Positions 36,409 to 45,582 of a DNA stretch of 64,000 nt are shown here, in pieces. Made by a program: the position numbers and the translations under genes. The stretch covers positions 496,001 through 560,000 of the forward strand of contig CAVOKY010000011.1 of the NCBI GenBank assembly GCA_963696645.1. Direction: 5' to 3'. Position 1 is the first letter of the stretch; each line of letters begins with the position of its first letter. Source of the stretch: JAMXLO01 sp963696645 (GTDB taxonomy: Bacteria > Pseudomonadota > Alphaproteobacteria > Acetobacterales > Acetobacteraceae). The notes beneath the pieces were generated by a model, which worked only from the letters and a program-made list of their open reading frames with translations, ran no database searches and had not been told where the DNA came from.

Positions 36409-37799
36409 GTGAGCTGCACTGGCTCTCCGCCTCGGAAGCGGTGCGTCAGTTTGCCGCGCGCAGGCTGTCGCCGGTCGAATTGCTGACGGCGCTGCTGGCG
36501 CGCATCGATCGGCTCGAGCCCAGGCTGCATGCATTCACCCGGCTGGATGCCGATGCGGCGATGGACGCGGCGCGCGCCGCCGAAGCCGAGATTGTCGTGG
36601 GGCGCGTGCGCGGCCCGCTGCACGGCGTGCCTGTCGGCATCAAGGATATCTTCGACGTCGCCGGGCTGCCGACGACGTGCCATTCGAAGATCCTGCTCGA
36701 CAATGTCGCGGCGGCGGATGCGGTCGCGGTCGCAAAGCTGCGACAGGCCGGCGCGATCATATTGGGCAAGCTGTCCACGCACGAATTTGCCATCGGCGGA
36801 CCGAGTTTCGATCTGCCGTTTCCGCCGGCGCGCAATCCGTGGAACCCGGAGCACCATCCGGGTGGTTCCTCGTCCGGTTCGGGTGCAGGCGTATGCGCTG
36901 GGCTGTTTCCGCTGGCGTTGGGCTCGGATACCGGTGGTTCGGTGCGCAATCCGGCGTCGGCCTGCGGCATTGTCGGGCTGAAGCCGACCTACGGCCTGGT
37001 GTCGCGCCGAGGCGTGTTCCCGCTGTCGTTCACGCTGGATCATGTCGGGCCACTGACGCGCACTGTGGCGGACAACGCGCTGCTCCTGGATGCGATTGCC
37101 GGGCACGATCCAGCCGATCCCGGGAGCGCTGCTTCGGGCGCGCGCTATTTCGGCCGCATGCTGGATCGCGGCGTGCGTGATCTGCGCATCGGGTTCGTGC
37201 GGCATTTCCATGAGCTGGACAAGCCGGCGCATCCCGAGGTGACCGCGGCGATCGAGGACGCGGCACGCGTGCTGCAGGCCGAGGGCGCGGAAATCCGCAC
37301 CGTCGCCCTGCCGTCGCTCAACGAGTTCGCCGCGGTGAATCGGGTGATTCTGTGCAGCGAGGCGTGGTCGATCCATGCGCCGTGGCTGCGTTCGCGTCCC
37401 GGCGATTACGGCCAGTCCTCGCGCCAGCGGCTACTGCCGGGCGCGTTCATGAACGCCGGCGATTATGTCGGCGCCCAGCGCCGGCGGATGCAGATGATCG
37501 CGGCGGTGGAGGAACTGTTCCGCGATTGCGACATACTGCTCTGTGCAAGCTCGATGGATCCGGCAAGCCGTATCGAGGACGCGGCGGAAACTCTGCGCAC
37601 CTATCCGCGGCAGGCGCGCACACCGTTCAACGTGACCGGCCATCCGGCGCTGGCGATGATGGCGGGCCTTGCGCGCAACGGGTTGCCGGTATCGGTACAG
37701 TTTGTCGGGCGCTACTTCGACGAGGCGACGGTGCTGCGGGTTGCGGCCGCCTACGAGCGCGGCACGGAGTGGCACAAGATGCGTCCGCCGATCGGGTGA
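36405..37799 (+). CDS. Amidase signature family hydrolase
   Basis: Protein of 464 residues. The Ser-cisSer-Lys centre is complete: Lys in HGVPVGIKDIFDVAG, cis-Ser in the glycine-serine-rich PGGSSSGSGAGV, and the nucleophile in GSDTGGSVRNPASACGIVGL with KPTYG. The protein is closer to GatA-like and aryl/malonamidate amidases than to nitrilases. It is coupled to the small protein before it and is followed by an FAD oxidoreductase and a racemase-family gene, suggesting release of an amine or amino acid from an amide which is then oxidised. Confidence 0.92.
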   Translation: MSELHWLSASEAVRQFAARRLSPVELLTALLARIDRLEPRLHAFTRLDADAAMDAARAAEAEIVVGRVRGPLHGVPVGIKDIFDVAGLPTTCHSKILLDNVAAADAVAVAKLRQAGAIILGKLSTHEFAIGGPSFDLPFPPARNPWNPEHHPGGSSSGSGAGVCAGLFPLALGSDTGGSVRNPASACGIVGLKPTYGLVSRRGVFPLSFTLDHVGPLTRTVADNALLLDAIAGHDPADPGSAASGARYFGRMLDRGVRDLRIGFVRHFHELDKPAHPEVTAAIEDAARVLQAEGAEIRTVALPSLNEFAAVNRVILCSEAWSIHAPWLRSRPGDYGQSSRQRLLPGAFMNAGDYVGAQRRRMQMIAAVEELFRDCDILLCASSMDPASRIEDAAETLRTYPRQARTPFNVTGHPALAMMAGLARNGLPVSVQFVGRYFDEATVLRVAAAYERGTEWHKMRPPIG

Positions 37800-37976
37800 C
37801 GGTGGCGCGAGACGCCATATGACCTGATCGGCGGTTCATCGCCGCGCCTGGCCATGCCGGTACCAGGCGGCGAGGCCAACGATCAGCCGGTGCCAACGAA
37901 GCCGCCAGAAGGGCTTGAGGCTGCTGCCCCGTCCGGCCCACAATCCCTGTTCAGTCAGGCCTGATGCAGGAGTGCC

Positions 37977-39209
37977 ATGCGCGTTCTGGTCATGGGCGGC
38001 GGCGTGGTCGGCGTGACCACCGCCTATCAGTTGCTCAAGGACGGCCACGAGGTGGTGCTGCTGGAACGCAATGCCGGCGTTGCGGAGGAGACCAGCTGGG
38101 GAAATGCCGGCATGATCGCGCCCGGCCACTCGTTCGTCTGGTCCTCGCCGCGCGCGCCATGGATCCTGCTGAAGTCGCTGTTCCGCAAGGACCAGGCGCT
38201 GCGGTTTCGGTTCTCGACCGATCCGCGGCTGTATTCCTGGTCGCTGAAATTCCTGGGCGAATGCACTGCGGCTAAGGCGCGCGACAACACACTGCGCAAG
38301 CATCGAATCGCGATGTATTCGCAGCGCGTGCTGCATGAAGTGATTGCGGCCGAAACGCTCGACCACGATCGCAATGCGCGCGGCGTCCTGTACTTCCATC
38401 GCGACCAGGCGGCGCTGGATGCAGGTGTGGCGCATATGCAGTTGCTGGCGGATGACGGCCAGGAGATCCGCGTGCTTGACCGGACGCAGGTGCTGGAACT
38501 GGAACCCGCGTTGCAGGCGGCCGCACACAAGATTGCCGGCGGCATCTATTGCCCAAGCGACGAGACCGGCGATTGCCACAAATTCGCCCGCGCTCTCGGC
38601 GCGCGCTGCGAGGCACTTGGCGCGGAATTTCACACCGGCACGGCGATCACGGCGATCGATACGGCAGGCGATGCGGTGACACAGGTGCGAGCCAACGGCC
38701 AGGCGTTCAAGGCCGATGCGTACGTGATGGCTCTGGGCAGCCATAGTCCGATCCTCGCACGGCGGATCGGCGTTACATTGCCGATCTATCCGATCAAGGG
38801 CTATTCGCTGACCATCCCAGTCGGTAACCACGCTTCGCCACCGACCATCGGTTCGGTGGACGAGTCGAACCTGGTCGCCATCTCGCGCTTCGGCGACCGC
38901 GTGCGGGTAACCGCCACGGCGGAATTCGCCGGTTACGACACCAGCCACAAGCCGGCCGATTTCAGCTTCATGACATCGGTGGCGCAGGAGTTGTATCCCG
39001 ACGGCGCCGACTACCATCGCGCCGAGATGTGGGCTGGTCTGCGGCCGATGACGCCCGACAACCTGCCGGTCGTCGGCCGCAGGAAACACCGCAATCTGTG
39101 GTTCAACACCGGCCATGGCCACATCGGCTGGACCATGTCGCATGGCACTGCGCGCATCACCGCCGATCTGATAGGCGAACGGACGCCGGCGATCCCGGTC
39201 GATGGCTGA
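37977..39209 (+). CDS. FAD-dependent D-amino acid dehydrogenase (DadA-like)
   Basis: Protein of 410 residues. The N-terminal dinucleotide-binding motif VLVMGGGVVGVTTAYQLLKD and ERNAGVAEETSWGNAGMIAP are typical of DadA. Further marks are GGIYCPSDETGDCHKFARAL, YPIKGYSLTIPV and the C-terminal FAD site GLRPMTPDNLPVVGRRKHRN with NTGHGHIGWTMS. It oxidises D-amino acids to 2-oxo acids and ammonia, passing electrons to the respiratory chain. It lies 177 bases after the amidase and overlaps the next gene by 8 bases. Confidence 0.88.
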   Translation: MRVLVMGGGVVGVTTAYQLLKDGHEVVLLERNAGVAEETSWGNAGMIAPGHSFVWSSPRAPWILLKSLFRKDQALRFRFSTDPRLYSWSLKFLGECTAAKARDNTLRKHRIAMYSQRVLHEVIAAETLDHDRNARGVLYFHRDQAALDAGVAHMQLLADDGQEIRVLDRTQVLELEPALQAAAHKIAGGIYCPSDETGDCHKFARALGARCEALGAEFHTGTAITAIDTAGDAVTQVRANGQAFKADAYVMALGSHSPILARRIGVTLPIYPIKGYSLTIPVGNHASPPTIGSVDESNLVAISRFGDRVRVTATAEFAGYDTSHKPADFSFMTSVAQELYPDGADYHRAEMWAGLRPMTPDNLPVVGRRKHRNLWFNTGHGHIGWTMSHGTARITADLIGERTPAIPVDG

Positions 39210-40005
39210 CGGAGGACACGGGATGGACAACGGCGCCATGTTCACCGATCTCGGCGTACTGCCGTGCACGCTGGACGCGGGGATTGCTTCGCGCGCGGCA
39301 ATCGGACTGCTGGTGCTGGCGACCGACCAGACCATGGAGCATGAGTTCCGTCACCTGATCCGACTGCCCGGCGTTGCGGTCTACGGCGCTCGCCTGTTCA
39401 ACAACGCCGATATCACGCCGCAAACGCTGCGTGCCATCGGCGACCGCATAACTCCCGCGACAGCACTGATCCTGCCCGACATGCACCTGGACGTGGTGGC
39501 GTTCGGCTGCACCTCGGCCAGCATGGCGCTGGGCGAGGCCGAGGTGTTCCGCCAGATCCGCCGAGCCCGGCCGGCGGTCGCCTGCACGACGCCGGTTACC
39601 GCCGCGTTTGCCGCCTTCAAGGCGCTTGGCGCGCGGCGGATCGGCGTGCTGACACCCTATGCGGCCGAGGTCAACGTGGTGGTGCGCGACTACCTGAATG
39701 CGCATGGCGCCGAGGTGGCTGCGTTTGCGACGTTCGACAAGCGCGACGACCGGGAGGCGGCGCGCATTTCGATGGCTTCGATCGCTGGCGGGATTGCCGC
39801 GCTGGTCCGTCGCGCACGGCTGGATGCGGTGTTGGTATCGTGCACCAGCCTGCGCCTGGCCGAGGCTGTGGCGACCATCGAGGCGGATGTGGGGGTAGCG
39901 GTCACCTCGAGCGATCACGCGCTGGCGTGGCATTGCCTGCGGTTGGCGGGGGTAAACGATACGGTACCGGATGCGGGTCGACTGTTTGCACTTGGCATTC
40001 GCTGA
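39202..40005 (+). CDS. Maleate isomerase / arylmalonate decarboxylase-like (Asp/Glu racemase superfamily)
   Basis: Protein of 267 residues (MADGGHGMDNGAMFTDLGVL). The two catalytic-cysteine regions are VVAFGCTSASMALGEAEVF and DAVLVSCTSLRLAEAVATIE, with RIGVLTPYAAEVNVVVRDYL in between, as in maleate isomerase, arylmalonate decarboxylase and EutA-type proteins. The actual substrate cannot be told. Its start overlaps the end of the dadA-like gene, so it is probably part of the same transcript and pathway. Confidence 0.82.
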   Translation: MADGGHGMDNGAMFTDLGVLPCTLDAGIASRAAIGLLVLATDQTMEHEFRHLIRLPGVAVYGARLFNNADITPQTLRAIGDRITPATALILPDMHLDVVAFGCTSASMALGEAEVFRQIRRARPAVACTTPVTAAFAAFKALGARRIGVLTPYAAEVNVVVRDYLNAHGAEVAAFATFDKRDDREAARISMASIAGGIAALVRRARLDAVLVSCTSLRLAEAVATIEADVGVAVTSSDHALAWHCLRLAGVNDTVPDAGRLFALGIR

Positions 40006-40101
40006 CGGGCGAGCGTGGCGGCAACTGATCCGGTCCGGGCGATGACCGCCGTCGGACGTTCGAGCACACCAACGCGCAACAGTTAACTTGCCCAATGCGC
40101 C

Positions 40102-40485
40102 ATGCATCAGCAAACTGGCGACATGACTACCGATTCGCTCGACTGCCTGAAATGCGCTGCCCTGTGCTGCAGAATGGCCGGCTATGTCGAGGTCAGCCGC
40201 AACGATATCCGGCGACTGGCGAAGTTCCTCAACCTGACGGTGCGCGAGTTCGAGGAACGCCACATCATCGAGCGCACGCGCAAGGGCGGCAAGCGCATCA
40301 AGACCGGCTACGCGACGTGCCAGTTTCTCGGCAATGACCGGCGCTGCACGGTTTACGAAGGGCGGCCGAAGGACTGCCGCGGCTATGTCTGCTGGAACCA
40401 GGAGGACACCACGGTGTTCGAATTCGCCCGTTTCCTGCAAATGCCGGTGGCGAAACTGCGCAAGCAGGACCAGACCGCGACGTAG
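40102..40485 (+). CDS. YkgJ-family cysteine cluster protein
   Basis: Protein of 127 residues, or 120 if translation starts at the ATG at 40123 (MTTDSLDCLK). The eight-cysteine pattern CLKCAALCC, then ATCQFLGNDRRCTVY, KDCRGYVCW fits the YkgJ/UPF0153 putative metal- or Fe-S-binding family. The function is unknown. It lies 96 bases after the racemase-family gene and converges with dapB. Confidence 0.85.
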   Translation: MHQQTGDMTTDSLDCLKCAALCCRMAGYVEVSRNDIRRLAKFLNLTVREFEERHIIERTRKGGKRIKTGYATCQFLGNDRRCTVYEGRPKDCRGYVCWNQEDTTVFEFARFLQMPVAKLRKQDQTAT

Positions 40486-40510
40486 CGCGGCGAACCGCTC
40501 GCGCCATCGC

Positions 40511-41287
40511 TCAGGTCATCCCCAGCACATCCATCATCGAGTAAAGCCCCGGTTGCTGTCCGACCACCCATAGTGCGGCACGCACGGCGCCGGTGGCGAA
40601 GGCGCGCCGGTCAAAGGCGCGATGGGTCAGGGCAATGTGCTCGGTACCCGAGGCGAAGATCAGCGTGTGCTCGCCCACGACCTGACCACCGCGCAGGGCG
40701 GCGAAGCCGATCGCGCCGGTCTTGCGCGCACCGGTATGGCCATTGCGGCCACTCTCCATCACGTCTGACAGGGCGACGCCGCGACCCTTGGCAACGGCGC
40801 GGCCCATGCCGATCGCGGTGCCGGAGGGTGCATCCACCTTCTGCCGGTGGTGCATTTCCATGATCTCGGCGTCGTAGCTGTCGGCCGGCAGTGCGGCACC
40901 CATCCGTTCCGCGAGCGCCAGCACGAGGTTCACCCCGGCGGAGAAGTTGGACGCATAGACCACGGGGATACGGCGTGCCGCTTCGGCGGCGGCAGCCTCA
41001 TCGGCTTCGGACAGACCCGATGTGCCGAGTACCCAGGCCTTGCCGCTGTCCCCCATCGCGGCGGCGTATGGCTGGGCGGTTGTGGCGTTGGTGAAGTCGA
41101 CCACGACGTCGCAGGCGGCGGTCAAGGCACCGATGTCGGCGAACAGCCGCGCGTCCGATGGCGCTGGTTTCGTGGATCCGGCGCGGCCGACGCCACCGGC
41201 CAACTCGGCGCCGGCAGCCCGTACTTCCTCCACCAGCAATTGACCCATGCGTCCGGTGATGCCGGCAATGCCGATCCGAGTTGTCAT
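40511..41287 (-). CDS. dapB: 4-hydroxy-tetrahydrodipicolinate reductase
   Basis: Protein of 258 residues in lysine and diaminopimelate synthesis, reducing the DapA product with NAD(P)H. The nucleotide site is RIGIAGITGRMGQLLVEEVR, and the catalytic block EIMEMHHRQKVDAPSGTAIG is complete; the end GQQPGLYSMMDVLGM is typical. Start ATG at 41287 gives MTTRIGIAG; 11 further upstream codons are open but unsupported. It lies downstream of dnaJ in the same direction, separated by a small toxin-like pair. Confidence 0.94.
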   Translation of the reverse strand: MTTRIGIAGITGRMGQLLVEEVRAAGAELAGGVGRAGSTKPAPSDARLFADIGALTAACDVVVDFTNATTAQPYAAAMGDSGKAWVLGTSGLSEADEAAAAEAARRIPVVYASNFSAGVNLVLALAERMGAALPADSYDAEIMEMHHRQKVDAPSGTAIGMGRAVAKGRGVALSDVMESGRNGHTGARKTGAIGFAALRGGQVVGEHTLIFASGTEHIALTHRAFDRRAFATGAVRAALWVVGQQPGLYSMMDVLGMT

Positions 41288-41352
41288 GGTGTTTCCTCCC
41301 TCGTCAGAAGCCGATCCCATCTGGACGCGAAGACGGCGTCGAGACGTAATGG

Positions 41353-41706
41353 CTACGTCCTCGCTGTAGCCACGCCGATCTCGTAGACCCGTCCGGCCTT
41401 CATATCGTGCAGCGTGTCCAGCAGTATAGGAAGCAGGGGTAGCAGGTCGGCATAGCGGTTGGTTCGGGCTCTCAGCACAACGATGCTGAAGGGTCGATGC
41501 TTCAGCCGCTGTTGATGACGCATGCCGCGGTCCACCGTAACCAACGCATCATATCTGCCGGCCATCCGTTCAAGCAGTTCGCCATCCTTTAGAGCCGCCC
41601 AGCCAAGATCGCTAACAGTCGTGACTGAGTGGCCATCAATCGCGGCGGCCAGGCGTTTGGGGACGCAGTTGTCAAACAATATCCGCCGGTTTGTGACGCC
41701 CATCAT
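41353..41706 (-). CDS. DUF5615 PIN-like toxin-type protein
   Basis: Protein of 117 residues (MMGVTNRRILFDNCVPKRLA). The PIN-like acidic residues appear as LFDNC near the start and ALVTVDRGMRHQQ in the middle (a VTxDxG-type motif), with IVVLRARTNRYADLLPLLP after it. DUF5615 proteins usually form pairs with DUF433 antitoxin-like proteins. The likely partner is 266 bases upstream at 41973-42206, further away than usual, and the gap shows no other gene. Confidence 0.7.
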   Translation of the reverse strand: MMGVTNRRILFDNCVPKRLAAAIDGHSVTTVSDLGWAALKDGELLERMAGRYDALVTVDRGMRHQQRLKHRPFSIVVLRARTNRYADLLPLLPILLDTLHDMKAGRVYEIGVATART

Positions 41707-41972
41707 GACGAGAGCTCTGGCTTAATCAATCCGCGAGCACCACCGGCCCGGCATCTCCATCGGCCCGATAAGCGAAAGACAATTATGTGGTTTGCAAACA
41801 CAGGCCGAGATTTGAAGAGCAGCCCGTTATGGCGACTTTGGTCTGCGGATCTCGCCGATCACTCGGCCACCCTCGCCTTCGCCAACGCCATCGCGACTAT
41901 TCTACTTCCCATCGGTACTAACGGGATTGACTTGGCTCCGGCTCCTGTCGTGCGATCACCGCCAGCTTCGCC

Positions 41973-42206
41973 TTATTCAGCGGCGGCGCTACATGCCAAG
42001 TCGACAGCAGCATGCTGTGCCATCTCGAGAACCGCTATAGCGTGCTCACGGCTGACATTAGGGAAGTCCCCGAGAAAATCGGTGAGGGGGTCGCCAGCCT
42101 CTAGATAGTCAAATAGCGTCTTCACAGGCACCCGGGTGCCACTGAACACAGGTGTGCCGCTGAGCGTGTCAGGCGAGGCACTGATGAGCGGATCGGGCGC
42201 GGGCAT
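41973..42206 (-). CDS. DUF433 antitoxin-like protein
   Basis: Protein of 77 residues. GTPVFSGTRVPVKTLFDYLE and DFPNVSREHAIAVLEMAQ are the hallmark of DUF433, a small winged-helix-like protein that typically overlaps a DUF5615 gene. Here the DUF5615 gene follows only after 266 non-coding bases (41707-41972), which have lower GC and no obvious frame or repeat. Either an insertion has separated the pair or the intergenic part of a rearranged locus remains. Confidence 0.75.
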   Translation of the reverse strand: MPAPDPLISASPDTLSGTPVFSGTRVPVKTLFDYLEAGDPLTDFLGDFPNVSREHAIAVLEMAQHAAVDLACSAAAE

Positions 42207-42266
42207 CCTTAGGCTCCTTTGGGCGTCACTCTAGCACATATGATGCATCTCGCAGTGCGTACTGCC

Positions 42267-43418
42267 TTACCCGCGCCCGCCCTCGAAGAATTCCTTCACC
42301 TTGGAGAAGAACCCCTCGCTTTCTGGGCTGCCTTTCCCATTTCCCGCGGCTTCCGCCTCGAACTCCTCCAGCAACTCGCGCTGACGCCGCGTCAGGTTCT
42401 GCGGGGTCTCGACCGCGACCTGGATATACATGTCGCCGCGCGCGGTACTGCGCAGGACCGAGAACCCCTTGCCGCGCAGACGGAACTGATCAGCGGTCTG
42501 CGTACCTGGCGGGATCTTGACCTTGGCCTTGCTGCCGTCGATCACCGGCACTTCGACGTCGCCGCCAAGTGCGGCCTGCGCCATGCGCAACGGCACGCGC
42601 ATGAAAATGTTGGCGCCATCGCGCTGGAAGATCGGATGCGCCTTCAGCGAGACGTGCACATAGAGATCGCCGGGCGGCGCGCCCTGTCCACCGGCCTCAC
42701 CCTCGCCGGCGAGCCGGATGCGCGTGCCGTCCTCCACACCAGGCGGAATTGCCACCTGGAGGCTGCGCTCGCGCTGCACGGTGCCGACGCCGTGGCAGAC
42801 CTTGCAGGGGTTGCGGATCACCCGGCCCTGGCCACCGCAGGTCGGGCAGGTGCGCTCGATCAGGAAGAAGCCCTGCTGCGCACGCACCTTGCCGGCGCCA
42901 TTGCAGGTCGCACAGGTGTCCGCCGCGCGCGCCTTGTCCTCCGAACCCGTGCCGCTGCACGCATCGCATGCCACCCTGGTCGCTACGCGAAGGTTCACCT
43001 TGGTGCCGGCGAACGCGTCGGTGAGTTCGATCTCGACGGCCTGGCGGATGTCATTGCCGGCACGAGTGCGCCCCGCGGCGCCACCGCGGCGGCCGCCCAT
43101 GAAATCGCCAAACATCTGGTCGAAAATGTCGCCCAGTCCGCCGCCGGCCGAGAAATCGAAGCCGGCATTGAAGCCTGCCGGACCGCCGCCCTGCTCGAAT
43201 GCGGCATGCCCGTACCGGTCATAGGCTGCCCGCTTCTGCTCGTCCTTCAGGATGTCGTAGGCTTCGTTGACTTCCTTGAACCGGCCCTCGGCCTGCTTGT
43301 CGCCGGGATTGCGATCGGGATGGTACTGCATGGCAAGCTTGCGATAGGCCTTCTTCAGGTCCTCCGCGCCTGCCTCCCGCGCCACTCCCAGTGTGGCGTA
43401 ATAATCCTGCTTCGCCAT
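42267..43418 (-). CDS. dnaJ: Chaperone protein DnaJ
   Basis: Protein of 383 residues, the Hsp40 co-chaperone that delivers substrates to DnaK and stimulates its ATPase. The J domain starts MAKQDYYATLGVAREAGAED and includes the HPD motif in QYHPDRNPGD. A Gly/Phe-rich linker (GGGPAGFNAGFDFSAGGG) precedes four CXXCXGXG zinc repeats beginning CDACSGTG, CATCNGAG, CPTCGGQG, CKVCHGVG. The C-terminal peptide-binding domain is complete. It follows dnaK by 89 bases. Confidence 0.97.
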   Translation of the reverse strand: MAKQDYYATLGVAREAGAEDLKKAYRKLAMQYHPDRNPGDKQAEGRFKEVNEAYDILKDEQKRAAYDRYGHAAFEQGGGPAGFNAGFDFSAGGGLGDIFDQMFGDFMGGRRGGAAGRTRAGNDIRQAVEIELTDAFAGTKVNLRVATRVACDACSGTGSEDKARAADTCATCNGAGKVRAQQGFFLIERTCPTCGGQGRVIRNPCKVCHGVGTVQRERSLQVAIPPGVEDGTRIRLAGEGEAGGQGAPPGDLYVHVSLKAHPIFQRDGANIFMRVPLRMAQAALGGDVEVPVIDGSKAKVKIPPGTQTADQFRLRGKGFSVLRSTARGDMYIQVAVETPQNLTRRQRELLEEFEAEAAGNGKGSPESEGFFSKVKEFFEGGRG

Positions 43419-43507
43419 TTCAGCCCTTCTCGCTGGCGCTGAACGAAATCGCGCCCGCCTTCGATGAAGCGCGGGCGCGACTCCTCATGCCTGTCGGCCC
43501 GGAATGA

Positions 43508-45439
43508 TCAGGCCGACTTCTTCTTCTTTTCGTCAACTTCCTCGAATTCGGCGTCAACGACTTTTTCATCGGCATTGCCGCCGGGACCCTGCTGAGCGCC
43601 GGCCGCAGCCGATGCGGCTGCTGCCTCGTCAGCCTGCTGCGACTTGTACATCGCCTCGCCGAGTTTCATTGCGGCCTGGCTGAGACGCTCGGTCGCCTGT
43701 TTCAGCGCCGCGGCATCGGTGCCTTCCATCGCGGTACGTGCCGCCGCCACGGCCGACTCAGCCTCGCCCTTCTCCTGTGCCGGCAGCTTGTCGCCATGCT
43801 CCTGCACGTTCTTTTCGACCTGATGGATCAGGCCGTCCGCCTGGTTGCGCAGTTCGACGAACTCGCGACGCTGCTTGTCGGCCTCGGCATTCGCCTCCGC
43901 CTCCTTCACCATGCGCTGGATATCGGCCTCGGACAGGCCGCCGGACGCCTGGATGCGGATCTGCTGCTCCTTGCCCGTGGCCTTGTCGCGCGCCTGCACC
44001 GAGACGATGCCGTTGGCGTCGATGTCGAAGGTCACCTCGATCTGTGGCACGCCGCGTGGAGCGGGCGGAATGCCGGTCAGGTCGAAGTTGCCCAGCAACT
44101 TGTTGTCGGCAGCCATTTCGCGCTCGCCCTGGTAGACCTTGATGGTCACCGCGCCCTGGTTATCGTCCGCCGTGGAGAACACCTGGCTCTTCTTGGTCGG
44201 GATCGTTGTGTTGCGCTCGATCAGTCGGGTGAACACGCCACCCAGCGTCTCGATGCCGAGCGAAAGCGGGGTCACATCCAGCAGCAGCACGTCCTTGACG
44301 TCGCCCTTCAGCACCGCACCCTGCACCGCCGCGCCAATCGCAACGACCTCGTCGGGGTTGACGTTGCGCGCAGGGTCCTTGCCGAAAAAGTTCTTCACCG
44401 CGTCGATGACCTTCGGCATACGGGTCATGCCGCCGACCAGGATCACTTCGCCGATCTCACCCGCGGTCACGCCGGCGTCCTTCAATGCGGCGCGGCACGG
44501 CTCCATGGTGCGGGAGATCAGGTCGTCGACCAGGCTCTCGAGTTTCGCGCGCGTCAGCTTCATCACCAGATGCTTCGGCCCGGCGGCGTCCGCGGTGATG
44601 AACGGCAGGTTGATCTCGGTTTCCTTGGACGACGACAGCTCGATCTTCGCCTTCTCGGCGGCTTCCTTCAGGCGTTGCAGCGCGAGCTTGTCGCGGCGCA
44701 GGTCGATGCCCTGCTCCTTGCGGAACTCATCGGCGAGATAGTCGATGACGCGGGCGTCGAAATCCTCGCCGCCAAGAAATGTGTCGCCGTTGGTGGACTT
44801 CACCTCGAACACGCCGTCGCCGATTTCCAGCACCGAGATGTCGAAGGTGCCGCCGCCCAGGTCATACACCGCGATGGTGCCGGTGTGCTTCTTGTCCATG
44901 CCGTAGGCGAGCGCGGCCGCGGTCGGCTCGTTGATGATGCGCAGCACGTCGAGGCCGGCGATGCGGCCGGCATCCTTGGTTGCCTGGCGCTGGCTGTCAT
45001 TGAAGTAGGCCGGCACGGTGACAACCGCCTGTGTCACTGGCTCGCCGAGGTAGGCTTCGGCGGTCTCCTTCATCTTGCCGAGGATGAACGCGCTGATCTG
45101 GCTCGGCGAATATTTTTCCGACTTTGCCTCGACCCAGGCGTCGCCGTTGTCGCCGCGGACGATCGTGTAGGGCACCAGGCCCTTGTCCTTCGCGACGATC
45201 GGATCGTCGAACCGGCGGCCGATGAGCCGCTTGATGGCATAGAGCGTATTGGATGGGTTGGTGACCGCCTGCCGCTTGGCCGATTGGCCGACCAGACGCT
45301 CGCCGTTGTCGGCGAAGGCCACCATGCTGGGCGTGGTGCGCGCGCCCTCGCTGTTCTCGATCACCCGAACTTCCTTGCCCTCCATGATGGCGACGCAGGA
45401 GTTCGTCGTGCCGAGGTCGATGCCGATGACTTTGCTCAT
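43508..45439 (-). CDS. dnaK: Chaperone protein DnaK (Hsp70)
   Basis: Protein of 643 residues. The ATPase domain has VIGIDLGTTNSCVAIMEG, VVTVPAYFNDSQRQATKDAG and IAVYDLGGGTFDISVLEI; the inter-domain linker is KDVLLLDVTPLSLGIETLGG. The substrate domain and a charged C-terminal tail ending EEVDEKKKKSA follow. It is preceded by a likely heat-shock promoter at 45512-45540. The opposite strand stays open for more than 800 codons because of codon bias and does not code. Confidence 0.98.
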   Translation of the reverse strand: MSKVIGIDLGTTNSCVAIMEGKEVRVIENSEGARTTPSMVAFADNGERLVGQSAKRQAVTNPSNTLYAIKRLIGRRFDDPIVAKDKGLVPYTIVRGDNGDAWVEAKSEKYSPSQISAFILGKMKETAEAYLGEPVTQAVVTVPAYFNDSQRQATKDAGRIAGLDVLRIINEPTAAALAYGMDKKHTGTIAVYDLGGGTFDISVLEIGDGVFEVKSTNGDTFLGGEDFDARVIDYLADEFRKEQGIDLRRDKLALQRLKEAAEKAKIELSSSKETEINLPFITADAAGPKHLVMKLTRAKLESLVDDLISRTMEPCRAALKDAGVTAGEIGEVILVGGMTRMPKVIDAVKNFFGKDPARNVNPDEVVAIGAAVQGAVLKGDVKDVLLLDVTPLSLGIETLGGVFTRLIERNTTIPTKKSQVFSTADDNQGAVTIKVYQGEREMAADNKLLGNFDLTGIPPAPRGVPQIEVTFDIDANGIVSVQARDKATGKEQQIRIQASGGLSEADIQRMVKEAEANAEADKQRREFVELRNQADGLIHQVEKNVQEHGDKLPAQEKGEAESAVAAARTAMEGTDAAALKQATERLSQAAMKLGEAMYKSQQADEAAAASAAAGAQQGPGGNADEKVVDAEFEEVDEKKKKSA

Positions 45440-45511
45440 TATTCAGCTCCTTTCAGCGGACTCGCGCGACCCGAAGCATCGCGGGGGTCCCTACGCGGGA
45501 ATGTGACATGG

Positions 45512-45540
45512 ATGTATGGGCCAGCACCCCGCCGGGCAAG
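45512..45540 (-). promoter_or_regulatory. Candidate RpoH (sigma-32) promoter of dnaK
   Basis: Read on the minus strand, CTTG (45540-45537), 17 bases, then CCATACAT (45519-45512). This fits the alphaproteobacterial heat-shock pattern CTTG-N17/18-CYTAT, about 75 bases before the dnaK ATG. No CIRCE operator (TTAGCACTC inverted repeat) was seen before dnaK, grpE or hrcA. Confidence 0.45.
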
Positions 45541-45582
45541 GGGCCGAACGCGGGTTTCTTGTGCGCGGGCGGCACGAATGCA

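Noticed and set aside
41629..42108. Plus-strand frame of 159 codons across the DUF433/DUF5615 spacer
   Set aside because: Overlaps both toxin-antitoxin-like genes in antisense, no ribosome site, no similarity pattern.
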